The notes below the pieces were generated by a model. That model was not told where the DNA came from and did no database searches. It saw only the letters and a list, made by a program, of their open reading frames with translations. The position numbers and the translations under genes were made by a program. Shown one piece after another: positions 35,980 to 43,549 of a stretch of 43,884 nucleotides of DNA. Source of the DNA: JBHELT01 sp046262935 (GTDB lineage Bacteria > Actinomycetota > CADDZG01 > JAHWKV01); NCBI GenBank assembly GCA_046262935.1, contig JBHELT010000012.1, positions 1-43,884 on the forward strand. Reading direction: 5' to 3'. Position 1 is the stretch's first letter. Each line of letters starts with the position of its first letter.

Positions 35980-38900
35980 TCATCCAGCGTCGTAGATGAG
36001 GACCTTCAACGTGCCCGACGCAACAGATGGATATGGGTGATTCACCCTGAACTGCACGGTTCCTGTCTTGGTGGCGTCCCAGAACAGGCGATAAGTGTGG
36101 TCAACCGTGTTACACCCAGTACCGTAGGGATCGTTCAGCGGCGCCCAGTCACGCTGACCCTCATCGACCAACAGATCAAGCAGCTCCGCCCCCCCCGAAA
36201 CGTAGGTGCCATTGGCTGGATTGCCCCAGGACCTCTTGTCGGTCCACGACTGATCAAATGAAGTAACGGAGCACTCGGCATCGGCTACATTGGCGGCCGT
36301 CCTTTTGTCCCACATGTACGTCCCATCAACCACGAACTTGTACCTCCTGCCCTTCACGAGCGGTACCGATGGGGTGCCTGAAGCATTTGAAGGATCGATC
36401 GCAATGGCACCAACCAGCTTGTCGGTGGGTGAAGACGCTGGCTCAACGCCTGGGTAGATCCTGATGACGAAGCTATAGCCGGCGACGTTACTGTCGACCG
36501 CCAAAGCATTGTTATGCAGGGGCTCGTAGACATTCAACTTCACCTGAGGCGCTGGTTCCGTGGAAAGTATGTCCTTTGGGTTGCGGTAGTTGAATGCGTA
36601 GGTGTGGTTTGTCGAGTCACACATCGGATCGTTCGCGTCAGGCTTGGCCGGGGTCCAATCGACCGCGAAGCCATCGACGTATACGTCCAACGGGTCTTGG
36701 CCGGTCCCGAACTGAGTCACATTCTTGCTGACGTCTGTACGGTTAGGAAAATCCGTTGGGAAGTTGAGCGGGAAGCGGTTCGCGTGCCAGCCGGTCGGAT
36801 CATCGACGACGACCCCCTTCGCTCCCCCACTGTAGGTGGAACATTCCGCGTCGGCGAGGTTGTGTGGGAAGCCATTGTCGTAACCGTAGAAGCCGCTGAC
36901 CTCGATACGGTAATAGCTGTAGAAACGGTTCCTCCCCAGTTTGTCGGTGAATCTGGGCAGGCCAAACTGAGCGAATTTGTTGGGCCCTGCCGAAAGTGTC
37001 GTTTGCAGCAGCGGGATGTCGGAGGAAACTCCAGACGCCGGTACGACTGCCCCGATCGGCCCCGATCCATCGGTCGCAGTGGGACTCGATCCCAGAAGAT
37101 AGATCTCGATATGAAGAGACCCGTAAGCGACCGAGTAAAGGGTGTGACGCACCTTGAGATTGACGGCCCCTGCAGATGTCGGCGACAAGATGTATTTGTA
37201 CGTATGACCTTGAGCGTCGCATCCCTGGCCAGTATCAAGCATGGGCTGCCAATCGATGTCTTTGCCGTTCACGTCGAGGTCGAACATGTCGTCGTTCTGT
37301 GGAACGCCGCTCCAGGCGCGGTACGGCTTATAGACGGTATCCGTCTGCGGATATACATCTGTGATCGTGCATTCCGCGTCGGCTTTGGCGCCGACCCTTC
37401 GGTAGTCGTAGTTGTAAACGCCCGACGAAACGATGCGGTACTGCTTGCCGGGCAGCAATTGTGCCGTGCTCTGAGTACCCGACTCATTTGATGCGGCCAC
37501 ATCGAAGGAGTCGATCAGTGTGTCATTCGCGCCTTGTTTGGGAGCAGGCCCTTGGAAGACCTTCACGTAGAGCTCACCCGCGGCATATGCGTTGTTGTAG
37601 AGACTATCGAAGACACGAAGGTTGAACGGTCCCGAAGCCGAACGCGTAGCAGGCACTATGTAGTTGATGTAATAGGCGTGGTCTTTGGTGTTGCATTGCG
37701 GGAAGGTGTTGTCGGGCGTCATGGGGACCCAGTCCACCTGTCCCCCATCGACGTACAGGTCCAGCTCGTCAGCGTTTGCATCCATCAGTTTGAAGTTCTC
37801 TGTGGGAAAACGCTTTGGGTTCCACGTGGGATCCGGGATCTGATTGTCCGTTCCGCTGTATTGCTTGCCGGCGACGAACCTGCTGCATTCGGCGTCGGCG
37901 ATGTTCCCGTAGTTGTTGTACCGGTAGTCCCACGCGTAGACCCCGCTGACCTCGAGCCTCAACGACTGACCGGGCTGGTAGTTGCCAAGCGTGTTCGTAC
38001 CGGCCGGAAGACCCGCCGGGACCTTGACGATCTCCAGTGGCGTTGCAGTGCTCTGGCTGTCAGTTGGGAAGAGCTTGTCCTTGACCTTGTCGTCAACTGG
38101 GAGAGCCGGGGTGGTCCCTCCATTTTTCACGATGTAGATATCGACGTATAGGTAACCCTCCATGTATCCGTAGAAGGTTGAATGGACACCGACATTGAGC
38201 TGCGCGGTGGCAGGCGGCTTGTAATAGGTGCGATAGGTGTGGCCTCCGGAGATCGCAGGGCGTACATCACAGCCGATACCGGCAGGATCGTACAGAGGTA
38301 TCCAATCCACACTCGCGTGGTTGACATAAAGATCTAAGAGGTCGTCGCTTCCGGCTTTGCCGTCCCATGACCTGGTGTCGGCAAAATTGTGATCCGATGG
38401 GATCGTCGAACACTCGGCGTCGGCGATGTAGTCGGAGGCAACGTTGTAGTTATAGACGTATTGATTGTATGCAACTAGTCGATATTCCTGACCAGCTATC
38501 AAGGGACTCACCGAAGATGCACCGCCCGACTGGGCTGAATCGATCTTCACTGTCTCGACGAAGGCTTCCTTGTTGGGGTCGAACCTGGGCTCGGGGGCCG
38601 AATAGATCTTCACCAAGAGACTGAAATCGTTGGAAGGATCGGCATCGTTGATGTTTTGCGTATCAACCTTGCGGTTGGAACCGATGGGATCGTAGATCAT
38701 GAAACTCACTCGACGGTCTGCCGGCGCAGTGAGAACGTAATCATAGGTGTGGTCTGCTTCGTTACACCCGTGGCCGTCATCTGACAACGGCACCCAGTCG
38801 ATCGCATGTTCGTTGAGGTAAAGATCGAGTGGGTCCTCGTTCACTTTCTGGTTCACGTTCGAGGGATTCTCCGCCGATTTCGAAAGACCAAATCGGTTCT

Positions 38901-40290
38901 GCTGCCAATTCGGATCTCCCGCAGGCGCTGTTTTATCAGCAGGGTTCCACCTAGAACATTCTGAATCTGCAACGTCGTTGTTCATGTCGTTGTAATCCCA
39001 AATGAACATGCCACCGACTTCCAGCCGATAGTTAGCGAAGGTTCCTGGCAGCGTGACCGTCTTGAGGGTCTTTGCGTTGGCGGACACCGTTACCGTTGCC
39101 AGGGGCACTTCTGTCGAGGGCTTGCGGTTGTTCTCACCGATCCCAGCACCGGCGATGGACTTCGGATCGATGCCGTCCGTCGTACTTCGCTTTAGATAGA
39201 TATCTATGTACATCACACCGATATTGGCATCGAAGTGGAAGTGCTGGATAGAAAAGCTCACCTGTCCTGTGGTCTTGGGTGAATACTCCATCCGGTACAT
39301 GTGTTCCCGATCGTCACAACCCGAACCCGGAGGCGACTCGTATAAAGGAGTCCAGTCTGGCGAGGAGTTGGTTGTGTATTGGTGGTTGACTACGAGATCG
39401 AGGTAATCGGTGTTGTCGCCCGCTAGCTTCCAGTCGCGGTGCGCTTTCCACACAGGGTCGTATTGGATCCCTTGCGGGTCAGAACTACCGGTTATCGAAC
39501 ACTCAGGGTCTGCCTGCCATCCAGGAAAATTCCAGCTGTATGAGTAGGTGTTTCGTGTGACGAACTTGTACTTTTCATTGGCGATCAACGCAGTCGCACT
39601 CATCGCTCCATCTTTGTTACGAGAATCGATAGTTACCGTTTCGATCAGATGATCTTCGGGCCCAGCGACTGGCTCTGTGCCTGGGTAAACCTCTACCTTC
39701 AGACCGCCTGGCGAATCTGAGTTGTTGGCGTAGTTGTTGTCGAAGACAGATAGATTGACCTGCCTCTTTCCAGTAGCAGGGTTGAGGCTGAATGAACCCA
39801 AAGGAAGCGTTACCTGGTAAACGCTGTCCTCCGTCGCACAGTCGGTCTGACCATTGACAGGCAGCCAATCCATGAAGTTGCCATTGACAACGAGGTCGAA
39901 GTAGTCGTTGGTCGGCGTACTGGTGGGACTGCTGGCGAACGCGGCTGTGTACCGATTCTTCTGCCAGGTACCATCGGTCAGGCCGGCGGCGGTCGAAAAG
40001 CGAGTGCACTCGGCGTCGGCGATATTGCCTCCGTTCACCGTGTCATAAACGTAAGCACCCTTCGCGACGAAGCGGTAGTAGTTGAAATATCCACCCGATG
40101 GCTTCATGGGCAACTCGGCAGTTACCCCGGCCGGAGTCATTGACGGCACGGCAAGAATCGGGCCTAACGGATTCTCTTGAGCCTGTGACCAGCCGACAAA
40201 GATGCCGACGATCATGCAGACCAAAAGCCCGATAGCCACAACTCTGCTGCGACCCATCCGGTTGTTACCACTCCAGAACAATCTCATCAC
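35980..40290 (-). CDS. Very large secreted protein with eight copies of an unrecognised Cys domain
   Basis: A 1436-residue exported protein. An N-terminal signal segment lies around residues 15-38 (GTG 40290, ATG 40287 and ATG 40257 are all possible starts). The rest is eight repeats of about 170-190 residues with the signature ADAEC, then D-L-x-V-N/D, DW-x-P, GC and DHxY. The ADAEC motifs fall near residues 92, 264, 445, 626, 801, 973, 1148 and 1339. Odd copies end in VKVYPGxEP-like and even copies in IDIYL-like strands, so the protein is four A-B pairs. There is no C-terminal anchor; it ends with the last repeat strand. The paired cysteines suggest one disulfide per repeat. It is probably a structural or adhesive surface protein. 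It follows the LuxR-type gene and may share its promoter. Confidence 0.88.
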   Translation of the reverse strand: MMRLFWSGNNRMGRSRVVAIGLLVCMIVGIFVGWSQAQENPLGPILAVPSMTPAGVTAELPMKPSGGYFNYYRFVAKGAYVYDTVNGGNIADAECTRFSTAAGLTDGTWQKNRYTAAFASSPTSTPTNDYFDLVVNGNFMDWLPVNGQTDCATEDSVYQVTLPLGSFSLNPATGKRQVNLSVFDNNYANNSDSPGGLKVEVYPGTEPVAGPEDHLIETVTIDSRNKDGAMSATALIANEKYKFVTRNTYSYSWNFPGWQADPECSITGSSDPQGIQYDPVWKAHRDWKLAGDNTDYLDLVVNHQYTTNSSPDWTPLYESPPGSGCDDREHMYRMEYSPKTTGQVSFSIQHFHFDANIGVMYIDIYLKRSTTDGIDPKSIAGAGIGENNRKPSTEVPLATVTVSANAKTLKTVTLPGTFANYRLEVGGMFIWDYNDMNNDVADSECSRWNPADKTAPAGDPNWQQNRFGLSKSAENPSNVNQKVNEDPLDLYLNEHAIDWVPLSDDGHGCNEADHTYDYVLTAPADRRVSFMIYDPIGSNRKVDTQNINDADPSNDFSLLVKIYSAPEPRFDPNKEAFVETVKIDSAQSGGASSVSPLIAGQEYRLVAYNQYVYNYNVASDYIADAECSTIPSDHNFADTRSWDGKAGSDDLLDLYVNHASVDWIPLYDPAGIGCDVRPAISGGHTYRTYYKPPATAQLNVGVHSTFYGYMEGYLYVDIYIVKNGGTTPALPVDDKVKDKLFPTDSQSTATPLEIVKVPAGLPAGTNTLGNYQPGQSLRLEVSGVYAWDYRYNNYGNIADAECSRFVAGKQYSGTDNQIPDPTWNPKRFPTENFKLMDANADELDLYVDGGQVDWVPMTPDNTFPQCNTKDHAYYINYIVPATRSASGPFNLRVFDSLYNNAYAAGELYVKVFQGPAPKQGANDTLIDSFDVAASNESGTQSTAQLLPGKQYRIVSSGVYNYDYRRVGAKADAECTITDVYPQTDTVYKPYRAWSGVPQNDDMFDLDVNGKDIDWQPMLDTGQGCDAQGHTYKYILSPTSAGAVNLKVRHTLYSVAYGSLHIEIYLLGSSPTATDGSGPIGAVVPASGVSSDIPLLQTTLSAGPNKFAQFGLPRFTDKLGRNRFYSYYRIEVSGFYGYDNGFPHNLADAECSTYSGGAKGVVVDDPTGWHANRFPLNFPTDFPNRTDVSKNVTQFGTGQDPLDVYVDGFAVDWTPAKPDANDPMCDSTNHTYAFNYRNPKDILSTEPAPQVKLNVYEPLHNNALAVDSNVAGYSFVIRIYPGVEPASSPTDKLVGAIAIDPSNASGTPSVPLVKGRRYKFVVDGTYMWDKRTAANVADAECSVTSFDQSWTDKRSWGNPANGTYVSGGAELLDLLVDEGQRDWAPLNDPYGTGCNTVDHTYRLFWDATKTGTVQFRVNHPYPSVASGTLKVLIYDAG

Positions 40291-40306
40291 TCCAGATCTG
40301 AAAGAT

Positions 40307-40345
40307 GACGAGAACGACGGCTCGTTTGGCGCCGTCGTTCTCGTC
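40307..40345 (-). terminator. Long inverted repeat between the LuxR-type gene and the repeat-protein gene
   Basis: GACGAGAACGACGG (40307-40320) and its exact complement (40332-40345) form a 14-bp stem with an 11-base loop. The hairpin is 28 bases after the regulator stop and 17 bases before the next start. The tail on the minus strand is ATCTTTC, not a true T-run, so it may be a weak terminator or attenuator that limits read-through into the 1436-residue protein gene, or a stabilising 5' structure. Confidence 0.6.
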
Positions 40346-40372
40346 GTGAGCCCCCCCTGTTTCCCCTATTCC

Positions 40373-41029
40373 TCAGAACCTCATCGATGATGCGTTTGCG
40401 GAGCCTTGACCAGCCTGCATGAGCAACATCGCCGCTTGGAACTTGGAACGAACGTTCAACTTGCTTCTGAGGTTTTGAACGTGCGTGCGAACGGTGTGCT
40501 CACTCACATAGAGGTTTTCGGCGATCTGCTTGTTGGAGAATCCGTGGCTCAAAAGACCCAGGATCTCTTTCTCACGAGGTGTGAGGTTCTCCAATTTCGT
40601 CGAACGGCTATCGCCCGCCTCCGCTGCCTTGGTTCTCGACTTAGCGTCGATCCCGAAGATCGCGACCTCACCGTTTCCGACTTTGAGCACGCCCTCGACG
40701 AATTGAGAACCAGTGCAATCGAGTCCGATGTATCCAGAGGCGCCGGCTTCCATCAGATTCAGGAATTCATCCTTCGATGCCGAGTTGGCAAGAACGATGA
40801 TGCTGGACTCGGGTCCGGCGGCCTTCAGCAGACGTACGTAGTCCTGCTTGTCGGCTCCCAAAAAGGAGCAATGGACCACAACAACTGTGGGCTTGTCGAG
40901 CCTCATGCGCTCGATCGCTGTGTCGCGGTCGTATGCGTGGTCCACACTCTCGACAGACGTAGCGGATGACAGCAGGCATGAGAGGCCATCGGCCACCATC
41001 TTGCTGGGATATGCGAGTAGAACCTTCAT
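40373..41029 (-). CDS. LuxR-type regulator with a degenerate receiver domain
   Basis: A 218-residue NarL/FixJ-like protein from ATG 41029. The N-terminal ~120 residues align with a response-regulator receiver, but the acidic pair (here LLAYPSK), the phosphorylated Asp (VVVVHCS) and the conserved Lys (GYIGLD) are all absent, so phosphotransfer control is unlikely. The C-terminus has a complete LuxR helix-turn-helix (LTPREKEILGLLSHGFSNKQIAENLYVSEHTVRTHVQNL is the order; key residues intact). An ECF-like promoter lies at 41198-41226 with a 160-base structured leader. It is probably a DNA-binding regulator controlled by its abundance or by a ligand, perhaps acting on the surface-protein and polysaccharide genes beside it. 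Confidence 0.9.
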   Translation of the reverse strand: MKVLLAYPSKMVADGLSCLLSSATSVESVDHAYDRDTAIERMRLDKPTVVVVHCSFLGADKQDYVRLLKAAGPESSIIVLANSASKDEFLNLMEAGASGYIGLDCTGSQFVEGVLKVGNGEVAIFGIDAKSRTKAAEAGDSRSTKLENLTPREKEILGLLSHGFSNKQIAENLYVSEHTVRTHVQNLRSKLNVRSKFQAAMLLMQAGQGSANASSMRF

Positions 41030-41190
41030 CGTGAAACCCCCCCCATCTGGGCCGAAGCCCATCCACCGTGTTTTGGCTGCTACCCACCACTGGCTGACCT
41101 CACCCGCTGGGCGGAGGCGACTTTGCGTCTCCACCGTTTGGCACATCTGTGCGATCAACTCTTGCTTGCTGCTAATTCACTTCCGATTAC
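41030..41190 (-). promoter_or_regulatory. Structured 5' leader of the LuxR-type gene
   Basis: If transcription starts about seven bases after the -10 element at 41198, the leader is about 160 nt. It can form a seven-pair stem (41110-41135, GGTGGAG with CTCCGCC) and a TGGGC-TTCG-GCCCA tetraloop hairpin (41048-41061) just before the G-run ribosome site. Words GCACAG, CCAAAC and GACGCAAAG recall the cyclic-di-GMP-I aptamer, but the expected first hairpin between them is missing. Confidence 0.45.
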
Positions 41191-41197
41191 GTCCAGA

Positions 41198-41226
41198 AGA
41201 ACGAGCAAGAAGGTCCTTGAGTTACG
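41198..41226 (-). promoter_or_regulatory. ECF-type promoter of the LuxR-type regulator
   Basis: On the minus strand CGTAAC (41226-41221), 17 bases, CGTTCT (41203-41198). The -35 hexamer and spacing equal those upstream of the sigma gene and of the polysaccharide operon. It is oriented toward the regulator gene. Assignment to the neighbouring sigma factor is inferred. Confidence 0.7.
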
Positions 41227-41550
41227 CAGGTTTTGAAAAAAGATTGCACAACCAGCGTATATACGGGATGAGAAATGGGCTTCAAAATACGAGACATTGG
41301 AAGGAAACCGGATGTTCTTTTTTGCTAGTAACATTTTTGAATTAAATCAGTTAAAACAAAGAGGATCGCGCGGACCTGCTTATTGCGCTCCCCTCGGAGA
41401 CCTTGGCCCGCCTGGGGTGGGCCGTTGGGGGAGGCTGGGTGCGCCGGCAGGCATGCTTGCTGCGCCCGCTGAGCATCGGCTGGGGCACCGGCTGGAGCAC
41501 GCCGCAGATCGATGGCAACATGGCTGCGTAGCGGAAAAATTCGCTCAGGC
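41227..41550. other. Long intergenic region between divergent ECF-type promoters
   Basis: No convincing gene is seen here. The left part (41227-41350) is markedly AT-rich and contains the palindrome CGTATATACG (41256-41265). The right part is GC-rich and can fold into one long imperfect hairpin at 41375-41451: CCTGC with GCAGG outside, CTCCCC with GGGGAG, and GGCCC with GGGCC at the tip. It lies upstream of both promoters, so it is not in either predicted leader. It could be a small RNA gene or regulator-binding DNA. Confidence 0.5.
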
Positions 41551-41579
41551 CGTAACGTTAGGCTCGGATGAATCGTTGG
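41551..41579 (+). promoter_or_regulatory. ECF-type promoter of the sigma factor gene (probable autoregulation)
   Basis: CGTAAC (41551-41556), 17 bases, CGTTGG (41574-41579), about 90 bases upstream of the first sigma start codon. It is the best match of the three to the CGTAAC/CGTTGA pattern I associate with BldN-type sigma factors. Its presence before the sigma gene itself suggests a positive feedback loop, limited by the co-transcribed anti-sigma factor. Confidence 0.72.
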
Positions 41580-41667
41580 ACGGAATGATCGCAACACCAG
41601 CCAGGGGCAGTGTGGAGCCTCAGGCAGGGAAAAGGGATTCCACACCCGGTGTCGAACCTTAAACACC

Positions 41668-42351
41668 ATGGGTGCGGAGCAAGAAGGGGAACGGGAAGCT
41701 ATGGGGGGACCTGGCGTGACTGCCTCGGTGAGCGGCGAACTAGCCGCCCAGCCTGCTGGACTGCGCCGCGGCGAGCCCTCCGAACCTACTGAGGCCCAGT
41801 TAGAAGTTCAAGAACTCATCGTCGAGGCCAAACGCGGCGACAAGGCCGCCTTCGCAAAACTCTATCGACTTCACGTCCAATCGGTCTACAAGTACCTGAC
41901 TTATCGCCTGCGGGATACAGCCACAGCCGAAGACCTTACAGCCGAGGTCTTTCTGCGGGCCCTGCGCAAGATCGGTGACTTCGAGTACCGAGGCATCGAC
42001 TTTTCAGCCTGGCTCCTTCGCATAGCCCGAAACATACTGCTCGACCACGTCAAGTCATCGGGCTCACGGCTTGAGGTTGTTGGTATACCCGAGGAGGACG
42101 TTCACGATAAGACGGTCCCCGGCAGCGATCTGGAAGTCTTGGACCGGCTCGACCGAGAAGAGCTTCACCGTGCATTGAACCGCCTCCGCCCCGAACATCA
42201 AGAGGTCTTGTACCTTCGCTTCTTGCAGGGGCTATCGTCCGCCAAGACCGCAGATGCGATGGATAAGACCGAAGGCGCTGTGAGAGTCCTGCAATTCAGG
42301 GCACTCAAGCAACTCCTCAAGGTCATGCAGTCTCAGGCGGAAACCAGGTGA
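41668..42351 (+). CDS. ECF sigma factor, BldN-like
   Basis: A 227-residue sigma-70 family ECF factor. After a variable N-terminal stretch of about 45 residues comes region 2 (LYRLHVQSVYKYLTYRLRD, then TAEDLTAEVFLRALRKI and FSAWLLRIARNILLDHVKS, about 65-131). A linker and region 4 follow (about 165-215, with RPEHQEVLYLRFLQGLSSAKTA). The wording TAEDLT-EVFLRALR and DF-AWL-IARN-DH-KSS matches actinobacterial BldN (AdsA) proteins that control aerial-hypha surface proteins in Streptomyces. The start is uncertain: ATG 41668 has no clear ribosome site, ATG 41701 follows GGGAAG closely. The stop overlaps the next GTG by four bases. Control of the nearby promoters is inferred. Confidence 0.93.
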   Translation: MGAEQEGEREAMGGPGVTASVSGELAAQPAGLRRGEPSEPTEAQLEVQELIVEAKRGDKAAFAKLYRLHVQSVYKYLTYRLRDTATAEDLTAEVFLRALRKIGDFEYRGIDFSAWLLRIARNILLDHVKSSGSRLEVVGIPEEDVHDKTVPGSDLEVLDRLDREELHRALNRLRPEHQEVLYLRFLQGLSSAKTADAMDKTEGAVRVLQFRALKQLLKVMQSQAETR

Positions 42352-43517
42352 ACCTCCGAAAAAACAACCGCCGTTCACAAACTGACGGCAGGGCAGACTG
42401 GGCATCGGGCCTTCCCAGCGAACACCCAGCCTCGAGGTTGGAACTGGGCGACATATTCACCGCCCTCAACTCCTTGAACAACCACCCGGCCTTGGCTTCG
42501 AGGTCAACTGCCAGATCTGAGGCGTCCTCCGGTGGCATCGATCAGCTCGACCTCGAATCCCGGCTCGCAAGGATCGAAAACAAGATCGCACGGGCCGTAC
42601 GTTTCGAAAACCCGGCCCTGGCCCTCGAGGCTTTCGGCGGTACCAGCGCAAACGCCGACATCGATCTTTCATCCGCTTTGGACGAACTTCGCCTGAACGG
42701 GCACCACGACGCCGACGATGGTGCCATATGGGAGGAACTGGAAAGCGGGCCTAGATACTCCAAGAACCCTGCTCAACATCGCAGGATGGCCCCCTGGGCA
42801 GCGGGTCTAGTCGTTTTCGCCTTGGTCTCGATCGCGTCGATGGTCCTTATCAGTTCTCAAGCTAAGCCTGGTTCTGCTTTACGCGGGATCAGGATGAGCA
42901 TCGAGGGCCTCCGAGTCGCCACCGCAGGATCGCACGTCGCGAAGGCGGAGTCGCTCACTCGCTCAGCGGCTTCAAGACTTGGCGAACTACGATCGATGTC
43001 AGCAACCGATCCCGAGATGCCCCGAACCATGCTCGAGATGGCTGCCGCCGATTCATCTGCCGTTCGCCAACTGATCGCGTCGCGCGCTGATGAAAGGCGG
43101 ATCCTGGCGGCTGGCACCCTTAATGCGATCGCGACGAGTCAGCAACGGTTCCTTGCTGGGATCTATACCTCCGTTCCCGCCAGCCTTACAACTGTGCTCG
43201 GAAGGGCCCTTACCGCGAGCAGCGATGCAGTCCGAGTCACGGCATCCATACTCGATCCCGATGGGCAAGATTCGCTCAACCCGCCGAGCTCGCCTCAAAA
43301 CTCCTCGCCCGTTTCAACAAGCGGCGGCGTCAAGATCCGTCGTAGGTCGTCAGCAAAGGTGAGCCGTTCGGCTGGCACGCAAGTCGGGGGCGCTCAAGGT
43401 CAGGCTCCAACGAGCACCGGCTCGGCGGGATCTTCGAACGAACCGCAGCCGCCAAGATGCGAAACGTCAGCCGGCGACATCTGCTTGAAAGCCCCAACCG
43501 TGCCGCAGGTGCCCTGA
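42348..43517 (+). CDS. Membrane anti-sigma factor candidate (DUF5667/RsbN-like)
   Basis: A 389-residue single-pass membrane protein: cytoplasmic N-terminus 1-147, one helix at 148-170, then an extracytoplasmic region. That region starts KPGSALRGIRMSIEGLRVA and continues with helical heptads (ESLTRSAASRLGEL), the layout of DUF5667 proteins found after BldN-type sigma genes, RsbN being the known case. The C-terminal ~120 residues are low-complexity Ser/Pro/Gly with two cysteines. GTG 42348 overlaps the sigma stop (GTGA), so the two proteins are co-translated. The cytoplasmic part probably holds the sigma factor inactive; the N-terminal sequence itself shows no ZAS motif. The assignment rests on topology, context and the short motif. 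Confidence 0.8.
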   Translation: MNLRKNNRRSQTDGRADWASGLPSEHPASRLELGDIFTALNSLNNHPALASRSTARSEASSGGIDQLDLESRLARIENKIARAVRFENPALALEAFGGTSANADIDLSSALDELRLNGHHDADDGAIWEELESGPRYSKNPAQHRRMAPWAAGLVVFALVSIASMVLISSQAKPGSALRGIRMSIEGLRVATAGSHVAKAESLTRSAASRLGELRSMSATDPEMPRTMLEMAAADSSAVRQLIASRADERRILAAGTLNAIATSQQRFLAGIYTSVPASLTTVLGRALTASSDAVRVTASILDPDGQDSLNPPSSPQNSSPVSTSGGVKIRRRSSAKVSRSAGTQVGGAQGQAPTSTGSAGSSNEPQPPRCETSAGDICLKAPTVPQVP

Positions 43518-43549
43518 TATGAACTCCAGATACGTGAAGGACCAGCCCG

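Noticed and set aside
36514..37491. 325-codon plus-strand open frame opposite the repeat protein
   Set aside because: It is antisense to the repetitive coding sequence, has no recognisable domain, and similar shadows recur opposite other repeats.
41647..41657. GGTTCGACACC on the minus strand, resembling a tRNA T-loop
   Set aside because: No matching T-stem, anticodon arm or acceptor stem can be drawn around it.
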